From Neptuniibacter sp. (GTDB lineage: Bacteria; Pseudomonadota; Gammaproteobacteria; Pseudomonadales; Balneatricaceae): a stretch of 5,871 nucleotides of DNA. Position 1 is the stretch's first letter, and each line of letters starts with the position of its first letter. Location of the stretch: the NCBI GenBank assembly GCA_030149405.1, contig JASBRM010000238.1, positions 1 through 5,871 on the forward strand, given 5' to 3'. The notes below the pieces were generated by a model. The model saw only the letters and a program-made list of their open reading frames with translations. It did no database searches and had not been told where the DNA came from. A program made the translations under genes and the position numbers. This document shows positions 1 through 5,870 of this stretch, one piece after another.

Positions 1-1
1 C

Positions 2-511
2 GGTCGTATCAGTGATATGAACTGGACCTACAAAGGCACAAAAACCATGCTCCTGCCTATGTATAACCACAACGAAATGGATCTGGATACGGAAACTCAC
101 AAAGATGATGAAGGTTATCAGGTTGTGAAATTTGGTGGTAAAGGCGGGTGCTTCCCGGATATTACCTGGCAGCTGCGTAAAGTCTATGTAGTTGAATCGG
201 ATCCGGTAGATCCAAACCACCCGATCAGCAAGCGTGAGCATTATATGGATGCACAGACCTTCACCATCCCACGTAACATCACTTACGACCGTAAAGGTGA
301 TATGTGGAAGAGCTGGTTAATCGGTCAGGCACATCCAGATCATCACTTGCCAATCAACAAAGGTAAAGGTGTTGCGGTTGATGATTCCTTCTCCATGGTC
401 GACATTCAGGCTAAGCACTGTACTACAGGGCAGTTCAAGGGAATTGTGGATGGTTCTCTGACTCCTCCAAACAAAATGACAGTACAGAACCTACGAGCTT
501 CAGGTCGTTAA
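2..511 (+). CDS. DUF1329 family protein, 3' part (5' end outside window)
   Basis: The frame is open from the left edge (first full codon at 2), so the ATG at 17 is an internal methionine and the gene begins upstream. About 170 C-terminal residues are visible, ending in TAA at 509-511. The stretch resembles the C-terminal half of DUF1329 proteins: a Trp-rich 'ITWQLRKVYVVES' strand, then 'HPISKREHYMDAQTFTI' (the family's 'KR.FY.D..T' region), 'YDRKGDMWKSW', and a closing 'NLRASGR' tail. DUF1329 proteins are usually exported with an N-terminal signal peptide, have an outer-membrane lipoprotein-sorting-like fold, and often sit next to DUF1302 proteins and RND-type exporters. Their biochemical role is not settled, and neither the signal peptide nor those partners can be seen here. 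No membrane segment is visible in this part. The gene is followed by a strong terminator, so it is probably the last gene of its transcript. Family assignment is from remembered motif pattern, fairly sure; function is unknown. Confidence 0.8.
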   Translation, partial: GRISDMNWTYKGTKTMLLPMYNHNEMDLDTETHKDDEGYQVVKFGGKGGCFPDITWQLRKVYVVESDPVDPNHPISKREHYMDAQTFTIPRNITYDRKGDMWKSWLIGQAHPDHHLPINKGKGVAVDDSFSMVDIQAKHCTTGQFKGIVDGSLTPPNKMTVQNLRASGR

Positions 512-548
512 GAGGTTCATTCCTCTGATTCATACTAGGTGAACTTTT

Positions 549-571
549 CCCGGGCTTTGGCCCGGGTTTTT
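549..571 (+). terminator. Intrinsic (Rho-independent) terminator after the DUF1329 gene
   Basis: A perfect 7-bp GC-rich stem (CCCGGGC at 549-555 pairing with GCCCGGG at 560-566) encloses a 4-nt loop (TTTG) and is followed directly by five Ts (567-571). It lies 37 nt after the stop codon of the DUF1329 gene and acts in the + direction. The opposite strand lacks a T-run after the stem, so it is not bidirectional. It ends only 25 nt before the panE start codon, so panE either depends on readthrough or has a promoter that overlaps this region. Confidence 0.92.
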
Positions 572-596
572 CATTTTAAAGAGGTAAAAAGCAGTA

Positions 597-1529
597 ATGA
601 AAATAGTGATCTGGGGAGCAGGGGGGATCGGTTGTTATTACGGTTCTAAATTACAGTTGGCTGGGCATGATATTACCTATGTGGCCAGAGGTGCTCACCT
701 TAAAGCAATGCAGAACAAGGGGCTGGTTGTAGAGCATGAGAGGTTGACGTTTTCCGGTGCTGTTATCGCTTTAGATCAAACCGATCTCCTGAATAATTAT
801 AATTGTGATGATTTTGACCTAATCGTTCTTACGGTAAAGGCTAATGCCTCCCAAGACATTATTTCCCAGTCCAGACACTGGTTAAACAGAGGTAATACAC
901 CGGTTCTGAGTCTACAAAATGGTGTGGAGAATGAGCAGTTGATTGCTGAAGCCGTTGGCAATTCCCGAACACTCGGTGGCCTTGCAGTAAGGATAGGTGG
1001 CCATATTCAGGAGCCAGGGGTGGTTACGGCTAAAGGAATCGCTCAGATAGTATTAGGTTGCTGGCCCAGCCTTGCTGCGACAAATGCTACAAAGTGTTTT
1101 GCAGAAATGCTGGTTGATACATTCAACAGAGCCGGCATTCCAACAATTCTGTCAGAGGATATTCAAAGGGAACTCTGGAGAAAATTGCTGATAAATAATG
1201 GTGTAAACCCTCTATCGGCGCTCACAGAACTGGATACCAGAAGCATTACCCATGATCCGGTATACAAGCATGTTGTATACAAAATAATGCAAGAAACCGC
1301 TTTAGCTGCAAGGAACCAGGGTGTAGATATCAGTGAGAAAGACGTTGATGAAATGTTCACATTGATCAGTGAATTTGATGCGATTAAAACCTCAATGCTG
1401 GTTGATAAAGAGAAGGGCAGGCCGCTGGAACTTGATGGAATCTGCGGTCCTGTTTTGAGAAATACTACAAATGGGCAAGCCTTTATGACGGCATTTGTGA
1501 ATCGACTGTTGCAAACCCCCGCTTTATGA
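597..1529 (+). CDS. panE: Ketopantoate reductase family protein (2-dehydropantoate 2-reductase)
   Basis: Cytosolic NADPH-dependent oxidoreductase of the PanE/ApbA family. The classical reaction reduces 2-dehydropantoate to pantoate in pantothenate (CoA) synthesis. The 310-residue length is normal for the family. The N-terminal Rossmann domain carries the nucleotide-binding GAGGIG at residues 7-12, with Arg31 near the end of the second strand. 'TVKAN' (Lys81) and 'LQNGVEN' (Asn108) follow. The C-terminal helical domain has 'WRKLLINNGVNPL', giving Lys196, Asn200 and Asn204, and later Ser266 and Glu278. These match the spacing of E. coli Lys176, Asn180, Asn184, Ser244 and Glu256, so the active site looks complete. 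The start is fixed: an in-frame TAA at 585-587 excludes anything further upstream, and a GAGG Shine-Dalgarno at 581-584 precedes the ATG by 12 nt, a little far. No other pantothenate gene is nearby, and paralogues of this family act on other 2-oxoacids, so the exact substrate is less certain than the family. The 3' end overlaps the convergent heme oxygenase gene by 6 bp. Confidence 0.88.
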   Translation: MKIVIWGAGGIGCYYGSKLQLAGHDITYVARGAHLKAMQNKGLVVEHERLTFSGAVIALDQTDLLNNYNCDDFDLIVLTVKANASQDIISQSRHWLNRGNTPVLSLQNGVENEQLIAEAVGNSRTLGGLAVRIGGHIQEPGVVTAKGIAQIVLGCWPSLAATNATKCFAEMLVDTFNRAGIPTILSEDIQRELWRKLLINNGVNPLSALTELDTRSITHDPVYKHVVYKIMQETALAARNQGVDISEKDVDEMFTLISEFDAIKTSMLVDKEKGRPLELDGICGPVLRNTTNGQAFMTAFVNRLLQTPAL

Positions 1530-2123
1530 CAACAGTTGTGGGGTCAGATTTTTAGTCCGAATGGATTCAATATAAAAATGAAATGCAGATTGAGCCGTCT
1601 CAATGGCATATTTCAAAGCTTTCTGTTCATTAAGATTGGATGCTGCAAAGTTCCAGAATTGATCCAATGAAAAGTCAGTTGCTAATGGCGATGAGAAAAA
1701 GCTGATGGGTAAATCTTTTTTGGTTTTTCTGGTGATCAGTTGCGAGATATGAGCACTTCCCATTTTGGAGCCTTCCAGAAGATAAAGGTAACCAATCAAT
1801 TGGGGTAGTGAGTGCTGCGTTGATTGAGAAACAGCATGACGAGAAGCTTCTACCTCAATACCCATGCCATAAAGATCTTCTTCAAGTAACGGATATCGTA
1901 AAGTGTAGGGGTAACTGATCTCTAGTGTTTTCAATGCATCTTTTGCTTTCCGCTCTAGAAAACAATGAGGGTAATAGAGGCTTTTCATGGCCAGAGCATA
2001 GGTTTTTGAGTTGAGATTACGCCCTTTCAGGACCGAAAGTTCATTCAAAGAATCCAGCTCTCTATGAAGTTCACGGGTGGCTGATCTGAATTGTTGTTGT
2101 ATATCGCGTAGTGGAATTGTCAT
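1524..2123 (-). CDS. bphO: Biliverdin-producing heme oxygenase (BphO type)
   Basis: This soluble all-helical enzyme would cleave heme to biliverdin, CO and iron. Biliverdin is the chromophore of bacteriophytochromes, and such a protein is encoded immediately upstream. At 199 residues it has the usual size for bacterial heme oxygenases. 'ATRELHRELD' near the N-terminus contains the expected proximal heme ligand, His20, and 'GYLYLLEGSKMGSAHI' (111-126) is the distal helix over the heme, with Gly118 and Gly122 of the glycine motif kept. The second glycine of the usual GG pair is Ser123, a mild deviation. No signal peptide is seen. The start ATG (2123-2121) overlaps the TGA of the phytochrome gene as ATGA, and only a weak AGAG precedes it, so translation is probably coupled to bphP. 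Many known operons have bphO before bphP; here the order is reversed. The TAA stop (1526-1524) abuts the panE stop on the other strand. Heme oxygenase is assigned from motifs and strongly supported by the neighbour; a role in iron acquisition from heme is less likely. Confidence 0.88.
   Translation of the reverse strand: MTIPLRDIQQQFRSATRELHRELDSLNELSVLKGRNLNSKTYALAMKSLYYPHCFLERKAKDALKTLEISYPYTLRYPLLEEDLYGMGIEVEASRHAVSQSTQHSLPQLIGYLYLLEGSKMGSAHISQLITRKTKKDLPISFFSSPLATDFSLDQFWNFAASNLNEQKALKYAIETAQSAFHFYIESIRTKNLTPQLLS
2120..2123 (-). promoter_or_regulatory. ATGA start/stop overlap coupling bphP and bphO translation
   Basis: On the - strand the four bases read ATGA: ATG starts the heme oxygenase and TGA stops the phytochrome. 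This arrangement typically lets terminating ribosomes re-initiate, keeping the two products in a fixed ratio. The upstream Shine-Dalgarno is weak (AGAG, 2 nt before the ATG), which fits dependence on coupling. Confidence 0.8.
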
Positions 2124-3592
2124 GGCTCTTGAATGAAAACAGAACTGGATTCCAAAAGACCTCTAAGCCTGTGTAGTTCGAGATTCAACATGCCTGGCCA
2201 TGGCTTGGAATAACCAAGACGATTCTCTATCCACTTAGAAAAAGACTGTCGTGGTGAAATCTTTAATTGGTTGTTGGTACTTTCAACCGGCTTATTTGGG
2301 TTACCACCCCACTTTACCTCGTGAATATGTTCGCCACGACAGAGATAGACTCTCACTATTTGTTGGGATGTACCCGCTGCTCTGAATCTTAAGTAAGCGA
2401 GCCCCGCCACTTCTGTAAGAGGCAAATTATCAATCAGTCCGGAAAGGTTATCTGTTTGAAAGGTCATTAAAGAGTTTTGAGTCTGAAACCACTGATCAAC
2501 AACGTCTAGTGTAGCCGAGTCGAATGTCTGCCCGTTCATGAGTGCCCAGTCATCTGAGCACATTACGATCCCGTCTGCTCCTAAATTATCTTTAATCAGA
2601 AAGGCTAAATCTTCCCATACTTCCTCTAGATCTGAACCTGAGTTCAAAAGATTACGCAGGGGCTGAGTTCGAATATTAAACTCATCAATCATTGATAAAC
2701 GAAGTCTAGAGTCGAGTTCATTGACCAACAAAACATAGCTATAAATGGCCTCAGAAATCCGACGAAGAGAAGCCAGAGGAATTTTCAACGGATCCGAAGA
2801 GTGGCATGAAATTAGAGCGCTTAATTCCCCACTTTTAATAATAGGAAAAGAGACTGATGAACCAACTCCCATATTCATCATATATTGCTGGTGAACCGGA
2901 GAAACGCTTCTCAGGTCTGTTAATGTTAGATTTGGAACCTGAGCGATACCTTTTAAACTGATACTTGCGGCCTGTGCTTCAGGAATTTCTCGCCATTGGG
3001 TCTGAGTGTATAACTGTCGGGCGATTTGAGGGATATCACTTGCCGGAAAACGCAGGTCAAGGTAACTGCCAATGGATGGATCTGTACATATCTCTGAAAT
3101 CACATGACCGTCACCATTCTCTAAAAACTGGTAATACATAACCCTTTGGTGGCCGGTAATTTCCGAAATCCAGGATATTAACTGGTCTCTATACTCTGTT
3201 TTTTCCTGTTCGTTGTTAAAACTGGAAGGTAGCTTGAAGGATGACTGTGACTGAGCCTTTTCTGAGGTATTCGCCGGATAAACTTCTATTAAAAAGGCAT
3301 CAGTTGCTTTGGTAACTGCCAGGTCAACATAGTTTCCATCAGCGTCTTTCAGAAAAGTATAAGCCGTTGATCCTGAATCACTGGGCAGGTGCTGCATCAC
3401 AGGTGAGAGTGCTTCAGGAAGTTCTTTGCCAATCTCCAGTGGCGAAATAGATGGGAGTATAAGCTTAATGTTTTCAGAAAAATGGGTCAGCTTTTCTTCT
3501 TTAGACAGAATAAGAAGTGCGCCATGTGGCTGAACCTTTCCTGAAAGATGAAGTTTTTCACTTTCGCATTGCTCGTAATAAGGTGTATCCAT
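2120..3592 (-). CDS. bphP: Bacteriophytochrome photosensory core without output domain (PAS-GAF-PHY)
   Basis: A biliverdin-binding red/far-red photoreceptor of 490 residues. The N-terminal PAS domain (about 1-110) opens with 'CESEKLHLSGKVQPHGALL', giving Cys9 as the expected thioether attachment site for biliverdin. The GAF domain (about 125-295) shows 'VMYYQF' (Tyr154), 'RFPASDIP' (181-188, Asp186), 'ARQLY' (Tyr195), 'RSVSPVHQQY' (Arg228, His234, Tyr237) and 'ISCHS' (His264), matching chromophore-pocket residues of Deinococcus BphP. The PHY domain (about 305-480) has the tongue signatures 'VKWGGNP' (426-432) and 'PRQSF' (447-451). The protein ends within about 15 residues of the last PHY helix. 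There is no histidine kinase, GGDEF, EAL or extra PAS output, whereas most family members carry one. The ATG start follows the upstream gene's stop by 13 nt; AGG lies only 2 nt before it, and an in-frame TAA at 3613-3611 excludes longer starts. The neighbours are a heme oxygenase downstream and a PAS-GGDEF-EAL gene upstream on the same strand. Signalling through that protein is an inference. Confidence 0.93.
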   Translation of the reverse strand: MDTPYYEQCESEKLHLSGKVQPHGALLILSKEEKLTHFSENIKLILPSISPLEIGKELPEALSPVMQHLPSDSGSTAYTFLKDADGNYVDLAVTKATDAFLIEVYPANTSEKAQSQSSFKLPSSFNNEQEKTEYRDQLISWISEITGHQRVMYYQFLENGDGHVISEICTDPSIGSYLDLRFPASDIPQIARQLYTQTQWREIPEAQAASISLKGIAQVPNLTLTDLRSVSPVHQQYMMNMGVGSSVSFPIIKSGELSALISCHSSDPLKIPLASLRRISEAIYSYVLLVNELDSRLRLSMIDEFNIRTQPLRNLLNSGSDLEEVWEDLAFLIKDNLGADGIVMCSDDWALMNGQTFDSATLDVVDQWFQTQNSLMTFQTDNLSGLIDNLPLTEVAGLAYLRFRAAGTSQQIVRVYLCRGEHIHEVKWGGNPNKPVESTNNQLKISPRQSFSKWIENRLGYSKPWPGMLNLELHRLRGLLESSSVFIQEP

Positions 3593-3605
3593 AGCCTGCC
3601 ATTTA

Positions 3606-5372
3606 TTATTTTATAAGCGTTTCAAAATCAGTTGCTTCCAGAGGTTTGGAGAACAGAAATCCTTGAAGCTCGTCACAACCATTATCCTTGAGCCAATTGG
3701 CTTGCTGATCAGTTTCGACACCTTCAGCAATTACTTTCAACCTCAATGCTTTTGACATTGAAAGAATAGCCTTACAGATTGCTTCGTCATCTTCTTCATT
3801 ACCGACCCCATCCACAAAATCCTTATCGATTTTTAATTCAGATAGAGGCAGCTGCTTAAGATAGATCAGTGAAGAATAACCCGTACCAAAATCGTCGATG
3901 GAGATTTCTAACCCGGACTTTTCTAAAATTTGCAGGTTTTGGACAGTTGCCTGGGAACTGTCCATTAGAGAGCTCTCTGTAATCTCAATTTTTAAGATGT
4001 CATGAGGTACCAGATACTTATCGATAACCTCGATCAGCTCTTGAGCGTAGCCTTCCATTTTCAGGCACTGAGCGGACATGTTGAAAGAGATAATGGGCGG
4101 TTTGATACCGTTTACTAACCAGCGTGCTAGTTGTTCACATAACATATTGATTACAAGTGAACTTAACTCCACTATGGCTGAGCTTTTTTCAGCGATTGGA
4201 ATGAAAACAGCCGGTGAAATTTCGCCCTTTTGCGGATCTTTCCAACGCAGCAATGTTTCAGCGCCTGTAACCGAGCCATCAATCGCAGAATATTGAGGCT
4301 GATAAACCAATCTGAAGAGTTTATTGCGCATAGCTTCGCGAAGAGAGCTTTCAAGTTTGGAGTGACTTAAAAGCTGTTCTCGCATCTGCGTATGGAAAAA
4401 ACAGAACTGATTTCGACCAGCTTCTTTTGCTTTATACATTGCTGTATCGGCCGACTTAAGCAACCCTGTGGAATCTGATGAGTCTTCTGGGTAGAAAGAG
4501 ATACCGATACTGGCAGAAGTGAAGATTTTACGATTACCCAGTTCTATAGGTTCACTTAGTTCATCCAGTATACGTTCGGCTACTTCTTGAGCCTCTTCAG
4601 GAGTACAGTCGTTTAAAATAACCGTAAATTCGTCACCACCCAATCTTGAGACAGTATCGATGTCGCGTATGGTTGTTTTCAGTAACTCGGAGACACTTAC
4701 AAGTAGTTCGTCTCCCATGTCATGGCCTAAGGTGTCATTTATAGACTTAAAGTTATCCAGATCCATAAACAAAACAGCCAAAGGGTTCTTACTGCGTCGA
4801 CTTCGAGCCAAAGAGTTTTCCAGACGGTCAAGGAATAAACTCCGGTTAGGGAGACCTGTTAACGCATCGTGTGTTGCAAGGAATTCGACTTTTCTTTGTG
4901 ACTCTTTAAGGTTAGAAATATCGGAGAATACAGACACAAAATAGTCTGTTTCATTATCCTGGTTCAGAATGCGGTTAATGGTCAGCCATTCCGGGTAAAT
5001 TTCACCGTTTTTCCTCTTATTCCAAATCTCTCCCTGCCAATGCCCCTGGTGCTCAATTGCATTCCACATACTTGCAAAGAAATCGTCACTATGACGTCCA
5101 GAATTGAGCAATTTTCCAATTTTTCTGCCAACGGCTTCCTGCTCGGTGTAGCCTGTTATATCTGTAAAGGCATCATTAATGGATATGATCTCAGCGTACT
5201 TATCGGTAACAAAAATTGCTTCACCTGCCTGTTGGTAAACTTTGGCGGCAATTTTTAACTTTTCCTCTGCCTTTTTTCTGGCGGTGATATCTTCAGATTC
5301 GGTAATGATTATGTAGGGTTTACCATGATGATCTCTGAGGACTTGATGGCGTGTGGAGAAATAAATGTCCAT
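3606..5372 (-). CDS. PAS-GGDEF-EAL cyclic-di-GMP enzyme, 3' part of a gene cut by an in-frame TAG
   Basis: From the first ATG after the TAG this encodes 588 residues: the end of a PAS domain (1-30), a complete PAS domain (about 40-155), a GGDEF domain (about 161-325) and an EAL domain (about 340-585). The GGDEF domain has metal-binding Asp204, 'FKSINDTLGHDMGDELL', an intact GGDEF at 245-249, and RDID at 236-239 five residues before it, the usual inhibitory I-site. The EAL motif reads ETL (372-374), but the catalytic Glu is kept. Asn431, Glu463, the 'DDFGTG' pair Asp493/Asp494, Lys514, Glu550 ('AEGVET') and 'LQGFLFSKP' are also present, so both diguanylate cyclase and phosphodiesterase activities look possible. 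The protein is probably cytosolic; no membrane segment is visible here. The frame is open up to 5492, directly after the TAG at 5495-5493. No ATG, GTG or TTG occurs between that TAG and 5372, and no convincing Shine-Dalgarno precedes the ATG, so this start is probably an artefact of the interruption. The gene lies 13 nt before bphP. Domain calls are very secure; whether this product exists alone is not. Confidence 0.85.
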   Translation of the reverse strand: MDIYFSTRHQVLRDHHGKPYIIITESEDITARKKAEEKLKIAAKVYQQAGEAIFVTDKYAEIISINDAFTDITGYTEQEAVGRKIGKLLNSGRHSDDFFASMWNAIEHQGHWQGEIWNKRKNGEIYPEWLTINRILNQDNETDYFVSVFSDISNLKESQRKVEFLATHDALTGLPNRSLFLDRLENSLARSRRSKNPLAVLFMDLDNFKSINDTLGHDMGDELLVSVSELLKTTIRDIDTVSRLGGDEFTVILNDCTPEEAQEVAERILDELSEPIELGNRKIFTSASIGISFYPEDSSDSTGLLKSADTAMYKAKEAGRNQFCFFHTQMREQLLSHSKLESSLREAMRNKLFRLVYQPQYSAIDGSVTGAETLLRWKDPQKGEISPAVFIPIAEKSSAIVELSSLVINMLCEQLARWLVNGIKPPIISFNMSAQCLKMEGYAQELIEVIDKYLVPHDILKIEITESSLMDSSQATVQNLQILEKSGLEISIDDFGTGYSSLIYLKQLPLSELKIDKDFVDGVGNEEDDEAICKAILSMSKALRLKVIAEGVETDQQANWLKDNGCDELQGFLFSKPLEATDFETLIK

Positions 5373-5492
5373 TCCATCTTGTTCAAGCGTAGTTTCAGCT
5401 TCAACAGTTTGAAGAGATTCAATGGCTTTTAAATCAGAAGCCCATGTCTGGGCAGCAAATTCTGCGGGGAAGAGGTCAAAAGTACTCTTAAA

Positions 5493-5495
5493 CTA
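5493..5495 (-). other. In-frame amber (TAG) codon inside the second PAS domain
   Basis: On the - strand the codons read GAT TAT TAG TTT AAG. The same frame continues open on both sides. The residues before it ('YIYINDAFKSAFNLEGVDY') and after it ('FKSTFDLFPAEFAAQ') fit one uninterrupted PAS domain, in which the second half matches the common 'GKTDFDLFP' stretch. It is therefore a single-codon interruption without an indel. None of the other genes ending in the window uses TAG as its stop (they use TAA or TGA). A point mutation or a base-call error is the simplest cause. Confidence 0.9.
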
Positions 5496-5870
5496 ATAAT
5501 CAACACCTTCAAGATTAAAGGCAGATTTGAAGGCATCATTAATGTATATATAACGGCCTGTAAGATCTTTCATAGCGATCAGAATTGTCGTGTTCTTCAT
5601 GATCGTGTGAAGACGCGCTTCAGAATCATTGAGTTCGTTACGAATGTTCTGGATATCCGTAATATCAATGATACTGACGACAAGGAAGTTAACATTGTCC
5701 GTTTCATCAATACCGGGATTGATCACCATCTGATAGTAACGATCATTGCTTTCGAGTATTGCTTCCTGCCTTTCGCCATGGGATAAGGCTACACCCAGGT
5801 CATCTTCTATGCGGCTGGCATATTTAGGAAAACTGATCCTTTCTACATGGGTGTTACGAGCATTGATTCT
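5493..5870 (-). pseudogene. 5' fragment of the PAS-PAS-PAS-GGDEF-EAL gene (partial at right edge, ends at in-frame TAG)
   Basis: The frame is open from the window edge (first full codon 5870-5868) to the TAG at 5495-5493, giving about 125 residues. The ATG at 5729 is internal and not a start. The first part is the C-terminal half of one PAS/PAC domain: the charged 'GERQEAILESNDRYYQMV' strand, then 'NFLVVSIIDITDIQNIRNEL', the usual '..DITD...' exit and linker helix. The second PAS domain begins near 5627 ('DSEARLHTIMKNTTILIAM') and breaks off after 'NLEGVDY' at the TAG. Its missing second half is encoded directly after the stop in the same frame (5492-5283). Together with the 3606-5372 part this forms one original gene with at least three PAS domains followed by GGDEF and EAL. 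If the stop is real, this fragment would make a sensor-only protein without catalytic domains. The N-terminus, and any membrane anchor or further sensor, lies outside the window. Confidence 0.82.

Noticed and set aside
511..526. Small inverted repeat AGAGG...CCTCT just after the DUF1329 stop
   Set aside because: Only a 5-bp stem with no T-run; the strong hairpin at 549-571 is the terminator.
1163..1360. 65-codon open frame on the - strand inside panE
   Set aside because: It is antisense to a well-conserved panE region, has no family resemblance and no supporting ribosome site.
1529..1539. Palindrome ACAAC-A-GTTGT at the panE/bphO junction as a possible shared terminator
   Set aside because: The 1-nt loop cannot form a normal RNA hairpin and no T-tract follows on either strand.
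2120..2300. Loss of a kinase domain from the phytochrome by frameshift
   Set aside because: The region after the stop is fully occupied by an intact heme oxygenase overlapping the stop codon, with no kinase remnant in any frame.
3600..3602. ATG on the - strand 10 nt upstream of the bphP start
   Set aside because: It is out of frame with bphP; the 3592 start gives the conserved N-terminus with Cys9.
4078..4296. 72-codon open frame on the + strand opposite the EAL domain
   Set aside because: Antisense to highly conserved EAL-domain codons; chance open frame.
4172..4354. 60-codon - strand frame within the EAL coding region
   Set aside because: Out-of-frame shadow of the GGDEF-EAL gene with no recognisable protein features.
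4660..4944. 94-codon + strand frame opposite the GGDEF domain
   Set aside because: Lies antisense to conserved GGDEF motifs; Ser/Arg-rich composition typical of an antisense reading.
5040..5258. 72-codon + strand frame opposite the third PAS domain
   Set aside because: Antisense to a clear PAS domain, no homology pattern.
5493..5495. TAG as a pyrrolysine codon
   Set aside because: PAS-GGDEF-EAL proteins are not known pyrrolysine proteins and nothing in the window suggests pyl genes; nonsense mutation or error is far simpler.
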